Assembly: GCA_947173495.1 (NCBI GenBank)
Contig: CAMWFQ010000034.1
Span: 1-41,316 of the forward strand
DNA length: 41,316 bases
Reading direction: 5' to 3'
From: an uncultured Lachnospiraceae bacterium
Lineage (GTDB): Bacteria; Bacillota; Clostridia; Lachnospirales; Lachnospiraceae
The notes below the pieces were generated by a model. That model saw only the letters and a list, made by a program, of their open reading frames with translations, was not told the origin of the DNA and did no database searches. The translations under genes were made by a program, and so were the position numbers. This document shows positions 6,035 to 13,892 of this stretch, one piece after another. Within the stretch, counting starts at the first letter, position 1, and each line of letters starts with the position of its first letter.

Positions 6035-7417
6035 TTGGATAATGTAAAGATAGGAGAGAATCTTACCGGCTCTCTGGAAAAAATTTTGAAATTTGCGGGT
6101 TGTGAGGAGGAACTGGCCAGTTCTTTCAGGGACAGTGTTGCCGCCTATAAAAGGCTTTCTGACAAAAATGCTGATGATCCATCTGCGATGCAGCTTCGGC
6201 GTAAAATAGCGGACTTGTTTTATAAAGTTTATGAAGCGGCGCTTCGGGTCAGCGTCAGGTCGGGCAGCCTTCCGCCCGTCATTCGTATGTTTTTTGAATT
6301 TGGTTATGTGGATGAAGAGATTGCGGGGATGGAAAATGCAGTTTATCTGTATGGATTAACGCAGAATATGCCAACCTGCCCGGAAAAGGGAGTTTACTCC
6401 ATATATGAATGGCTGCTGGCCATTTATCAGGGGAAAAAGGAGCCAAGCCGGAATGAAATGGACATGGACTACCGGGATTATATTCTGGAACAGAAAAAGA
6501 TGGGACGGCTGACGCAGGAGCAGGAAGCGGCGCTGATGCAGAATAATGGCTCCAAGGTGATTTTTGAACTGACCAATATGTTTCCTGTTATCAACCGGCT
6601 TACATTCGGACAGCTCAGTATTTTCTGTCCTTTATTTTCCTCGCACAACCTCTTTAAGTCGCCGGAGACGGCGCTTGTTACGGCGGACAAAGTGCTGGCT
6701 GAAATCGAAAATATCAGGAATAAGGATTTTAAGGCATTTTACAGGGAAACACATTATTATAATCCGGAAAGAGGAATTAACGAGCAGATTGAGGTGGAGA
6801 TTCTTCCGGATATCATTCTGATGCCCAATATCGGCAGCAGAAGTATTATGTGGCAGGAGATAGAAGGGAAAAAGCGTACCACACCTTCCCGCATGATGCT
6901 TTCAATTTTCCATGTGGAGGATTTGACTCAGAGCATGATACGCCTGACAGGCGAGTTCCGGTGGGAAATGTGCAAGCGCGCCCAGGGAGCCAGATGGAAC
7001 GATATAACGGAGCCCTCTCTCACCAGTGAATACTGTGATTATGTGCAGTTTTACCGAAACAACAAGGAACTGTCACCGGATGCGAAAGAAAAAATCAAGC
7101 GTCAGCTTTTGCGTGCAAGAAACAATTACAGAACCATGTTTGTGCTGGATTATATCGCCTGGATGCTTTATGAAAGCACCGGCGCCCTGAGATTAAACAA
7201 AGTTGCCAGAGGCATTTTGTTCACGTACTGTCCCTTTAGAAAAGAGGTCAGGGAAAAAATCAGTGCGAATCCGATCTATAAGCAGGCGATGGAAAAATAT
7301 ACTTTCAGGAATTCAAAGATCCTGCACAGGATTACGCTTCAGTACCGGAAGCTGGAAAACACGCCGGACGGCGTCCCGGAAGAAATCAGGGAATATAAAA
7401 ATTATCTGGAATTATAA
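6035..7417 (+). CDS. Conserved hypothetical protein, 460 aa
   Basis: I do not recognise a named domain. The protein starts at a TTG (6035) behind GGAGGAGGA; no in-frame ATG lies close. It has no signal peptide or transmembrane helix, so it should be cytoplasmic. The N-terminal 110 residues are helical (SFRDSVAAYKRLSDKNADDP, IADLFYKVYEAALRVSV). The middle has a hydrophobic block (FELTNMFPVINRLTFGQLSIFCPLF). The C-terminal third is rich in Arg, Tyr and Trp (EFRWEMCKRAQGARWNDITE, RNNYRTMFVLDYIAWMLYES), suggesting a globular enzyme or nucleic-acid-related fold. It has its own promoter and precedes RNase H by 84 bases. Coding quality is high throughout, so it is a real gene. Confidence 0.8.
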   Translation: MDNVKIGENLTGSLEKILKFAGCEEELASSFRDSVAAYKRLSDKNADDPSAMQLRRKIADLFYKVYEAALRVSVRSGSLPPVIRMFFEFGYVDEEIAGMENAVYLYGLTQNMPTCPEKGVYSIYEWLLAIYQGKKEPSRNEMDMDYRDYILEQKKMGRLTQEQEAALMQNNGSKVIFELTNMFPVINRLTFGQLSIFCPLFSSHNLFKSPETALVTADKVLAEIENIRNKDFKAFYRETHYYNPERGINEQIEVEILPDIILMPNIGSRSIMWQEIEGKKRTTPSRMMLSIFHVEDLTQSMIRLTGEFRWEMCKRAQGARWNDITEPSLTSEYCDYVQFYRNNKELSPDAKEKIKRQLLRARNNYRTMFVLDYIAWMLYESTGALRLNKVARGILFTYCPFRKEVREKISANPIYKQAMEKYTFRNSKILHRITLQYRKLENTPDGVPEEIREYKNYLEL

Positions 7418-7501
7418 TAGAAATGGAGATTTCAGGAGAGTCTGGTATAATTGGCTGGGTACAATAAGGGAAAGCAGACCGGGCAGGAATGGAGGATTAG
7501 C

Positions 7502-8173
7502 ATGGCGGAAAAATATTATGCGGTCAGGGCCGGGAAGCGCACAGGGATATTCACGACCTGGGAGGAATGCAGAGAGTGTGTGCACGGCTATTCGGGCGCC
7601 CTGTACAAAAGCTTTAAAACCCGGGAGGAAGCCTGTGTTTATCTGGGTGAAGAGCAGAGTCCAAAGGAGCATTTTGCGGAAAAGGATGTTTCAGAAGAGC
7701 CGGAACGTGTTAAAATATATGTGGATGGGAGCTATCACAGTCTCACAGGAGAGTTCTCCTACGGCATGGTGGTGCTGAGGGGAAAGGATGAAGAAAAGTA
7801 CTGCCGCAAATTTGCAGATGAAGAACTGTCGGCCATGCGCAATGTGGCAGGAGAGATCAAAGGCGCCGAGGCGGCCATGCAGTATGCGCTGGATCATCAG
7901 ATCGGGGCCATCGATATTTATCATGACTATGAGGGGATTGCCAGATGGTGTCTTGGGCAGTGGAGGACAAACCGGGAAGGAACCAGAGCCTACAAAGCAT
8001 TTTTTGACAGGGCGGCACAGAAGACAGATATCCGGTTTGTGAAGGTGACCGGGCATTCCAATGACAAATACAATGATATGGCGGATACTCTGGCAAAGAA
8101 AGCCCTGGGAATCGATGTGGAAACTATTCAGCCAGGACTTTGCACTTGCTGCAAAGTCCGTGAGAATGTGTAA
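7502..8173 (+). CDS. rnhA: Ribonuclease H1 with N-terminal hybrid-binding domain
   Basis: This 223-residue protein has an N-terminal viroplasmin/RNase HI hybrid-binding domain: MAEKYYAVRAGKRTGIFTTW, then YSGALYKSFKTREEACVYL (about 1-49). A catalytic RNase H fold follows a short linker (about 70-203). The active-site residues read as D75 (VDGSY), E118 (GEIKGAEAA), D142 (IYHDYEG) and an Asp in YNDMADTLAKK (D192/D195). It would cleave RNA in RNA-DNA hybrids. The start at 7502 is chosen for its GGAGG at 7491-7495; an upstream in-frame ATG at 7451 lacks one. The last 12 residues (GLCTCCKVRENV) are encoded by inserted hairpin DNA and are not part of the fold. Confidence 0.9.
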   Translation: MAEKYYAVRAGKRTGIFTTWEECRECVHGYSGALYKSFKTREEACVYLGEEQSPKEHFAEKDVSEEPERVKIYVDGSYHSLTGEFSYGMVVLRGKDEEKYCRKFADEELSAMRNVAGEIKGAEAAMQYALDHQIGAIDIYHDYEGIARWCLGQWRTNREGTRAYKAFFDRAAQKTDIRFVKVTGHSNDKYNDMADTLAKKALGIDVETIQPGLCTCCKVRENV

Positions 8174-8285
8174 ATTGAGCCAGGAGTGAATCCGGCTCTT
8201 CGCCGAAGGCGAACTTTAATAGCCGGATTCAGTAACTGTGAAGCCGAAGGCTGAATAGTTACTCGATGTGGAAACTATCCAGCCA
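8112..8285. repeat. Three-hairpin element flanked by 23-bp direct repeats
   Basis: The 23 bases at 8112-8134 (TCGATGTGGAAACTATTCAG plus CCA) recur at 8263-8285 with one mismatch. The 128 bases between them consist essentially of three hairpins. The first is GGACTTTGCA/TGCAAAGTCC (8135-8144/8150-8159). The second is TGAATCCGGCT/AGCCGGATTCA (8187-8197/8221-8231), enclosing TTCGCC-GAA-GGCGAA. The third is AGTAACT/AGTTACT (8231-8237/8257-8263), enclosing AGCC-GAA-GGCT. The outer hairpins abut the direct repeats, the look of a small inserted element with target duplication. It supplies the last codons and stop of the RNase H gene. Deleting one repeat plus insert would not give a nearby stop, so a simple insertion is not the whole history. 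Confidence 0.75.
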
Positions 8286-8340
8286 ACGGATGGGGAAAAG
8301 ACACGCCGGAGAGGATTAGGAGAAACGGGAGGAAGGAAAA

Positions 8341-9303
8341 GTGATTCACTTTATATTGAAGGAAAACCATGCGGTGGCGGCAGCGCTGGGACTGCTTCTG
8401 GCATTTGCAGGGACCTGTATTCTGACGGCCAAGCTGGGGCAGTTTCTGCCCAGGGATGGAGGCCGGGAATTTGCCCATGATGGAAAGCTTTCCGCAGGAA
8501 AACCCAGAGGGGCCGGGATTATATTTATTCTGGTCTTTGTTGCGGCAACATTTCTGTTCGCGCCGGTTAATGTGGAGATTATCATTTATCTGGTACTGGT
8601 GAGTGCGGAAATGCTCACCGGATATATGGATGACGCCTCAGAGCGTCCCTGGGGAGAATACAAAAAGGGACTGCTGGATCTTGTGATTGCAGTGGTGGTG
8701 GCAGTAACCTATCTGAATTTTAATTCCAGCACCATAAGACTTGCCATTCTGGGAGAAAGTCTGACAATTCCGCCGGTTTTATTCGGCCTTCTGACCGTAA
8801 TCCTTGTGTGGGGATCCATCAATGTAACCAACTGCTCCGACGGAGTGGACGGGCTTTCGGGAACCCTGGCGATCATCACCCTGGCAACCTTTTATGTCAT
8901 CGACAATATCGTGGGCAATCAGGATGAATTTACCTTTCAGATTCTTATTTTTATTATCTGTGTGCTGGGATATCTATGGTATAATGCAACCCCGAGCCGT
9001 CTGATGATGGGAGATGCGGGAAGCCGCGCCATGGGAATCTTCATCAGCATCACTGCCCTGAAGAGCGGGTGCCCGCTGATGTATCTTCCGGTGGCCATTG
9101 TCTTTATTCTGGATGGAGGGCTGGGTCTTTTAAAAGTCGCGCTGATCCGGGGATTCAAAATTCATATTTTAAAAAATGTAAGGACCCCCCTGCATGACCA
9201 TGTAAGAAAGACCATGGGCTGGTCCAACACCCAGACAGTCGTACGCTTCGCCATCATACAGATCGTAGTATCGGTGGCAGTGGTATACCTGCTCATCTTA
9301 TAA
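8341..9303 (+). CDS. mraY: MraY-type phospho-sugar transferase
   Basis: This 320-residue polytopic membrane protein has about ten hydrophobic helices. It carries the polyprenyl-phosphate sugar-1-phosphate transferase landmarks: KLSAGKPRGAG (like KPTMGG), GYMDD with the paired Asp (97-98), NCSDGVDGL (about 163-171), MMGDAGSRAMG (about 222-232) and PLHDHVRK (about 283-290, the HHH-like motif of MraY). MraY transfers phospho-MurNAc-pentapeptide to undecaprenyl phosphate to make lipid I. It stands outside a cell-wall cluster, so an alternative undecaprenyl-phosphate sugar transferase role cannot be excluded. It begins at GTG 8341 behind GGGAGGAAGG. Confidence 0.82.
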   Translation: MIHFILKENHAVAAALGLLLAFAGTCILTAKLGQFLPRDGGREFAHDGKLSAGKPRGAGIIFILVFVAATFLFAPVNVEIIIYLVLVSAEMLTGYMDDASERPWGEYKKGLLDLVIAVVVAVTYLNFNSSTIRLAILGESLTIPPVLFGLLTVILVWGSINVTNCSDGVDGLSGTLAIITLATFYVIDNIVGNQDEFTFQILIFIICVLGYLWYNATPSRLMMGDAGSRAMGIFISITALKSGCPLMYLPVAIVFILDGGLGLLKVALIRGFKIHILKNVRTPLHDHVRKTMGWSNTQTVVRFAIIQIVVSVAVVYLLIL

Positions 9304-9339
9304 AAAACAGGAAAATACTTTCAACTGGAAATAAAAACA

Positions 9340-9427
9340 GCAAATATCCAAAGGCCCACGGCATGATTTTCGGACACGGAAGTGTCAGAAAATTATGCCA
9401 GATCCCGGTGGGCCGCTGGATATTTGC
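9340..9427. repeat. 88-nt nested near-perfect hairpin
   Basis: Four stems nest inside each other. GCAAATATCCA (9340-9350) pairs with TGGATATTTGC (9417-9427). GGCCCAC (9353-9359) pairs with GTGGGCC (9408-9414). GGCATGATTTTC (9360-9371) pairs with GAAAATTATGCC (9388-9399) with one mismatch. GACAC (9373-9377) pairs with GTGTC (9382-9386) around a GGAA (GNRA) loop. The base of the structure lies 11 bases before the ribosome site of the dCMP deaminase gene. It has no trailing T run, so it is not a standard terminator. It could be a folded RNA element or a decayed palindromic mobile repeat. Confidence 0.8.
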
Positions 9428-9448
9428 GGAACTGGAATAGGAGGACAA

Positions 9449-9940
9449 ATGAGAGAGCGGCGTGACAAGATCAATTATTATCTGGATCTGGCGGAAACCG
9501 TTTCCAAGCGAAGCACCTGTCTGCGCAGGTGGTACGGCGCGGTGATCGTCAAAAATGACGAGGTTATCTCCACCGGTTATGTGGGAGCGCCCAGAGGCAG
9601 AAAGAATTGTACCGATACAGGCAAATGTATCCGTCAGGAGATGAAGATTCCGAGAGGGGAGCGCTATGAACTGTGCAGGAGCGTTCATGCGGAGATGAAT
9701 GCCATTATCAGCGCATCAAGGGATAAGATGATTGGAAGTGCGATGTATCTGGCCGGAGTGGATGCGCTGACAGGAGAATATATCCCCGATTCCAACAGCT
9801 GTTCTCTGTGCAAGCGGGTAATCATCAATGCCGGAATTGAAAGGGTCTATGTGAGGGACAGCCGGGACGAATACAGGGAAATCAGGGTTCGGGACTGGAT
9901 CGATCATGACGAATCCTTAAACGGCGTTATGGGATATTAG
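9449..9940 (+). CDS. dCMP/cytidine deaminase family protein
   Basis: This 163-residue zinc deaminase has zinc and catalytic residues at H80 and E82 (RSVHAEMNA) and C118/C121 (SNSCSLCKR). The N-terminal LAETVSKRSTCLRRWYGAVI is typical of deoxycytidylate deaminases (ComEB-like), which convert dCMP to dUMP for thymidylate synthesis. The start at 9449 has AGGAGG at 9438-9443; a longer in-frame extension to 9395 would run through the palindrome and is rejected. It lies directly before the VWA-like gene with almost no gap, so it is probably co-transcribed with it. Confidence 0.87.
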   Translation: MRERRDKINYYLDLAETVSKRSTCLRRWYGAVIVKNDEVISTGYVGAPRGRKNCTDTGKCIRQEMKIPRGERYELCRSVHAEMNAIISASRDKMIGSAMYLAGVDALTGEYIPDSNSCSLCKRVIINAGIERVYVRDSRDEYREIRVRDWIDHDESLNGVMGY

Positions 9941-9949
9941 GTGGGGAGT

Positions 9950-11281
9950 ATGAACAGTTTGAATCAAAACAACCCTGTCACGGAAAGACCGGCGAAGAGG
10001 CAGGCATCAAAGGCAGTTTCTCTGGGGAAAAGGGTGATGAACTATGCCAGAGACAGTATTCTGGTGAATATGCGTTTCCTGGATGTTGCGATTTCCGCTC
10101 TGGAGCTGCAGGCCATAGAAGGAACAGGAGGATTTGCTTCGAATGGCGCTAAAATCTATTTTGATCCGGTTTTTCTTTTAAAAAAATATAAAGAAGAACC
10201 GGCTTTTGCAGTGCGGATGTATCTTCATATTCTTTTTCATATGATTTTTTACCACAGCTTTCGTTTTGATAAGGTGGACAGCGAGGCTTTCGGACTGGCG
10301 GCGGATATGGCGGCGGAAGCGGCGGTTCTGGAACTGGAGATGCCCGGGATGGCGCTTTTAAGGGACGAGCAGGCAAAGACAAAGCTGGATGCCATCCGGC
10401 AGGAAATCGGTGCTCTCACAGCGGACAAAATCTACAGATACCTGAAAAATTTTAATGTGGGCGCGGAAGAACGAAAGGAGCTTTCTGTCCTGTTTTTTAT
10501 GGATTCCCATGAAATGTGGAAACGTGGGGAGGAACTGACGATCTCTCTGGAGCAGTGGAAGAAGTTAAGCGAACGGGTGCAGGCGGACCTGAAGTCCTTT
10601 TCTTCAGGAAAAACGAAATCGGAGAGTCTGGAAAAAAGCCTTCTGGAGGCGGTGAAGGACAGATATCCTTACAGAGAGCTTTTACGCAAATTTATGGTGA
10701 TGAACGAGGACCTGCAGGTTAATGATGACGAATTTGACTATATTTATTATACGTACGGACTTTCCAGATATGGGAACATGCCGTTGGTGGAACCTCTGGA
10801 ATATAAGGACAGCCGCAAGATCCGGGAGTTTGTAATTGCCATTGATACCTCGGCTTCCTGCCGGGGGGAGCTGGTGAAATCCTTTTTGCAGAAAACTTAT
10901 GCGCTGCTCAGCGGGGAAGATACCTTTTTCCGGAAGATGAATGTGCATATTATTCAGTGCGACCATCAGGTGCAGCGGGATACGAAGATCACATCCGGAG
11001 AGGATCTGGATTTCTTTTTGAGCCATGAGAAGCTGACAGGCTTCGGCTCCACGGATTTCAGGCCGGTGTTTGCCTATGTGGATGAGCTTTTGAAAAAAGG
11101 AGAGTTTGAGAACCTGAAAGGGCTCCTCTATTTTACGGACGGTTACGGTGTTTATCCCGGCGCAATGCCGCCTTATGAAGTGATGTTTGTGTTTCCTGAT
11201 CAGGGAGACGAGGGGCCGGAAGTGCCGCCCTGGGCTGTGAAAGTTTTGCTGGATGATGAGGAGATGGAAGGAGAGGGATAA
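9950..11281 (+). CDS. VWA-like protein with N-terminal metallopeptidase-like domain (DUF2201 type)
   Basis: This protein of about 443 residues has an N-terminal helical domain of the DUF2201 putative-metallopeptidase kind (VRMYLHILFHMIFYH, about 89-102; AFGLAADMAAEAAV). Its C-terminal domain is VWA-like, with the MIDAS pattern DTSAS (299-303), a Thr in GFGSTDF (about 368) and Asp in LLYFTDGYG (397). The metallopeptidase-like site reads H-I-L-F-H, without the Glu of HExxH, so that site looks catalytically dead. VWA proteins pair with MoxR AAA+ ATPases in metal insertion or complex assembly, and such an ATPase is encoded immediately downstream. GTG 9941 is an alternative start three codons earlier; ATG 9950 is closer to GGTGGGG. 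Confidence 0.82.
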   Translation: MNSLNQNNPVTERPAKRQASKAVSLGKRVMNYARDSILVNMRFLDVAISALELQAIEGTGGFASNGAKIYFDPVFLLKKYKEEPAFAVRMYLHILFHMIFYHSFRFDKVDSEAFGLAADMAAEAAVLELEMPGMALLRDEQAKTKLDAIRQEIGALTADKIYRYLKNFNVGAEERKELSVLFFMDSHEMWKRGEELTISLEQWKKLSERVQADLKSFSSGKTKSESLEKSLLEAVKDRYPYRELLRKFMVMNEDLQVNDDEFDYIYYTYGLSRYGNMPLVEPLEYKDSRKIREFVIAIDTSASCRGELVKSFLQKTYALLSGEDTFFRKMNVHIIQCDHQVQRDTKITSGEDLDFFLSHEKLTGFGSTDFRPVFAYVDELLKKGEFENLKGLLYFTDGYGVYPGAMPPYEVMFVFPDQGDEGPEVPPWAVKVLLDDEEMEGEG

Positions 11282-11289
11282 AAGAGATC

Positions 11290-12876
11290 ATGTCGCAGAG
11301 GATGAATATAAAGCAGGCAAAGAAATATATTGAAGATACGATTCGTCTGTATCTGAAAAAAGATGAATTCGGACAGTACAGGATTCCGGTGGTCCGTCAG
11401 AGGCCGGTGTTTCTGCTGGGGGCGCCGGGGATTGGCAAAACCGCTATTATGGAGCAGATCGCCCAGGAACTCCAGATTGCGCTGGTATCCTATTCCATGA
11501 CCCATCATACAAGACAGTCGGCACTGGGGCTGCCTTATATTTCACACAGGACCTATCAGGGAATGGAGTATGATGTGTCAGAATATACCATGAGCGAGAT
11601 CATTGCTTCTGTCTATGAGGTGATGGAGAAAAGCGGGGTACGGGAGGGAATTCTGTTTCTGGACGAGATTAACTGTGTGTCAGAGACGCTGGCGCCTTCC
11701 ATGCTGCAGTTTTTGCAGTATAAGGTTTTCGGGCGGCACAGCGTTCCGGAAGGGTGGGTGATTGTGACGGCAGGCAATCCGCCGGAATTCAACAAGTCGG
11801 TGAGAGAATTTGATGTGGTCACCATGGACCGCTTAAAAGTGCTGGAGGTGGAAGCGGATTATAAAGCGTGGAAAGAATATGCCCGGCAAAAGGGACTTCA
11901 CGGAGCGATTCTGAACTTCCTGGAGCTGAAAAAGGAGTATTTTTACCGGATAGAAACTACGGTAAACGGAAGGAGCTATGTGACGGCCAGAGGCTGGGAG
12001 GACCTGTCGCAGATCCTCTTTTTATATGAAGAGGAAGGTCTGGGGGCGGATGAGACTCTGGTGGAGCAATACATCCGCAACGAGCGGGCAGCCAGAGAAT
12101 TCGCGGCTTACTATGACCTTTTCAATAAATATAAAAAAGATTATCACACCGGAGAGATCCTGGAGGGCGGAGCGAAAGCCCAAATGGCGGAACGGGCGCG
12201 GGTAGCGCCTTTTGACGAGAGGCTATCTCTTCTTGGCATGCTTCTGGATCAGATCACCGGGGAAATCCGGGAGGATATGGAGAGAAGCGATTATCTCACA
12301 GAGCTTGTGAAAAATCTGAAGGCAATAAAGGCTGCGGTGGAGAAAATGGATGGAGAAAAGGAGGCGCTGACAGCACAAAATCCCACAGGAGAGCCAAAGA
12401 AACTTTCGGTTTCTCAAATGCTGGAGAATCAGATCCAGGGGCGCAAAAATCAGATGGAAAAGGGAAGAATGGCGGGAAGCCTTTCAGAACGGGAACAGCG
12501 CGGAGGCAGACGCCTTATAAGATTTCTGGAAGAAGAACGAAAGCGGCTCCTTCTTGAAAGTCTGTCCGGGGAGAAGGAAGCCTTTGGCTTGTTGAAGAAA
12601 TCCTTTGACACACAGACGGAAGAATTCCGGCGGAGGGTGCAGCTGACACGGCAGCGCCTTTCCAATCTCTTTGCCTTTGTGGAGGATGCGTTTGCTGAAG
12701 GAAATGAGATGCTGATCCTTGTGACGGAACTCACGGTAAACAATGACAGCGCCCGCTTTATCGGACAGTTCGGGTGTGATGCCTATGAGAAACATAATCA
12801 GGAACTGATGCTCTCTGAGCGGGGCGGAAGCCTTATGGAGGAGGCAGCATCTTTGAATCTAGAGGAAATCAACTGA
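11290..12876 (+). CDS. MoxR-like AAA+ ATPase
   Basis: This 528-residue protein has an N-terminal AAA+ module: Walker A GAPGIGKT (44-51), Walker B ILFLDE (121-126), sensor-1 Asn in VTAGNPPEFN (about 163) and the MoxR-type DRLKVLEVE stretch after it. The rest (about 250-528) is a charged, partly coiled helical region unlike the short lid of ordinary MoxR proteins (EKGRMAGSLSEREQRGGRRL, FLEEERKRLLLESL). It follows the VWA-like gene by 8 bases. The two probably act as an ATPase-effector pair in remodelling a client complex. The client is unknown. Confidence 0.85.
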   Translation: MSQRMNIKQAKKYIEDTIRLYLKKDEFGQYRIPVVRQRPVFLLGAPGIGKTAIMEQIAQELQIALVSYSMTHHTRQSALGLPYISHRTYQGMEYDVSEYTMSEIIASVYEVMEKSGVREGILFLDEINCVSETLAPSMLQFLQYKVFGRHSVPEGWVIVTAGNPPEFNKSVREFDVVTMDRLKVLEVEADYKAWKEYARQKGLHGAILNFLELKKEYFYRIETTVNGRSYVTARGWEDLSQILFLYEEEGLGADETLVEQYIRNERAAREFAAYYDLFNKYKKDYHTGEILEGGAKAQMAERARVAPFDERLSLLGMLLDQITGEIREDMERSDYLTELVKNLKAIKAAVEKMDGEKEALTAQNPTGEPKKLSVSQMLENQIQGRKNQMEKGRMAGSLSEREQRGGRRLIRFLEEERKRLLLESLSGEKEAFGLLKKSFDTQTEEFRRRVQLTRQRLSNLFAFVEDAFAEGNEMLILVTELTVNNDSARFIGQFGCDAYEKHNQELMLSERGGSLMEEAASLNLEEIN

Positions 12877-12920
12877 AAAGAAAGCGGAATGCAGGATAAG
12901 AAACAGGGAGATGTTTGTAA

Positions 12921-13823
12921 ATGAGCCTGGTAAATGAGTGGAAAGCAGAAGGAGCTGTGCTTGAATATGAGGAGAGCGGGGCGGAGATTGTGATATTGTC
13001 TGCCAGAGTAAACGGCAGCAGAGTAAAGATTCCTGACAGAATAGAAGACCGGCCGGTAACAAAAATCGGAAAAAAAGCTTTTTTGAGTTGTAAGCTTTTA
13101 AAAGAGGTCTTTCTGCCCGAATCACTTGTGGAGATAGGGGACTGGGCTTTTGCCTATTGCAGCGGGCTGGAGACCATTTGGATTCCGGAGAAAAATTTCT
13201 CTATGGGGAAAGGAATTTTGAAAGAATGTGAGCGGCTTTCCAGGATTTGCCGTCTGAATCGGGACAAAGCAACAGAGGAACAGGTGGGAAGGCTCATGGG
13301 AGCCGTGCCTGTTAAGCTGGAAGCAGATTATCTGTTTCTGCCGCAGGAGGCAGGGGGAGAAAACTGGCTGCGCCGTTTTGATGAGAGACTCCGGGAATTT
13401 CTTGCCCGGCCCGACGAGGATGGATTTGTTAAAATGGTTTACTGCGGAGAAGAAGATATTGTGGCCAACGTGGAGTATTACCTGGCGGAGCGCAGGCGGG
13501 AAAAGGCAAGACTGTGCTTTTTAAGACTGATCAATTCCCCGGGACTTTCTGATACATTCAGAGAGAAGCTGCAGAATTACCTTTGCACACATACCCGGGG
13601 CTGTGCGTCGGAGGCGGCCTGGGAGGTCGTGTTTTATGAGCATGGAAGCGAAAAAGAGTACTATGAGGCCTTTGCCGAAGCCGGGTGTCTGACGGAAGGA
13701 AACTATGACGCTGTTCTGATGCAGATGGGAGATCAGTATCCGGAAATGAAAGCTTTTGTGATGCGCTGCCGGGCCCGGAACAGAAAAGAGAATGATTTGT
13801 TTGATTTCCTGTCTCTGGATTGA
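12921..13823 (+). CDS. LRR_5 (BspA-like) repeat protein with unknown C-terminus
   Basis: This 300-residue cytoplasmic protein has no signal peptide or transmembrane segment. The N-terminal half has two to three BspA-like leucine-rich repeats (VKIPDRIEDRPVTKIGKKAF, LKEVFLPESLVEIGDWAFAY, LETIWIPE). Residues about 140-300 are helical and acidic (FLARPDEDGFVKMVYCGEED, EYYLAERRREKARL, GSEKEYYEAFAEAGCL) and may be ankyrin-like. BspA repeats usually belong to surface proteins, so an intracellular one after a VWA-like/MoxR pair suggests an adaptor or client for that pair. This is inference from gene order. The start at 12921 is behind GGGAG. Confidence 0.75.
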   Translation: MSLVNEWKAEGAVLEYEESGAEIVILSARVNGSRVKIPDRIEDRPVTKIGKKAFLSCKLLKEVFLPESLVEIGDWAFAYCSGLETIWIPEKNFSMGKGILKECERLSRICRLNRDKATEEQVGRLMGAVPVKLEADYLFLPQEAGGENWLRRFDERLREFLARPDEDGFVKMVYCGEEDIVANVEYYLAERRREKARLCFLRLINSPGLSDTFREKLQNYLCTHTRGCASEAAWEVVFYEHGSEKEYYEAFAEAGCLTEGNYDAVLMQMGDQYPEMKAFVMRCRARNRKENDLFDFLSLD

Positions 13824-13892
13824 TGCCGCAGGACACAATCCGGGTATAGGATGCATATAATAAAGTAATTATGCTGTTTTTGGAGGAAAAGC

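Noticed and set aside
8268-8480. Short frame beginning with a GTG in the second 23-bp repeat
   Set aside because: It is the continuation of the duplicated rnhA codons and overlaps the mraY-type start; there is no ribosome site.
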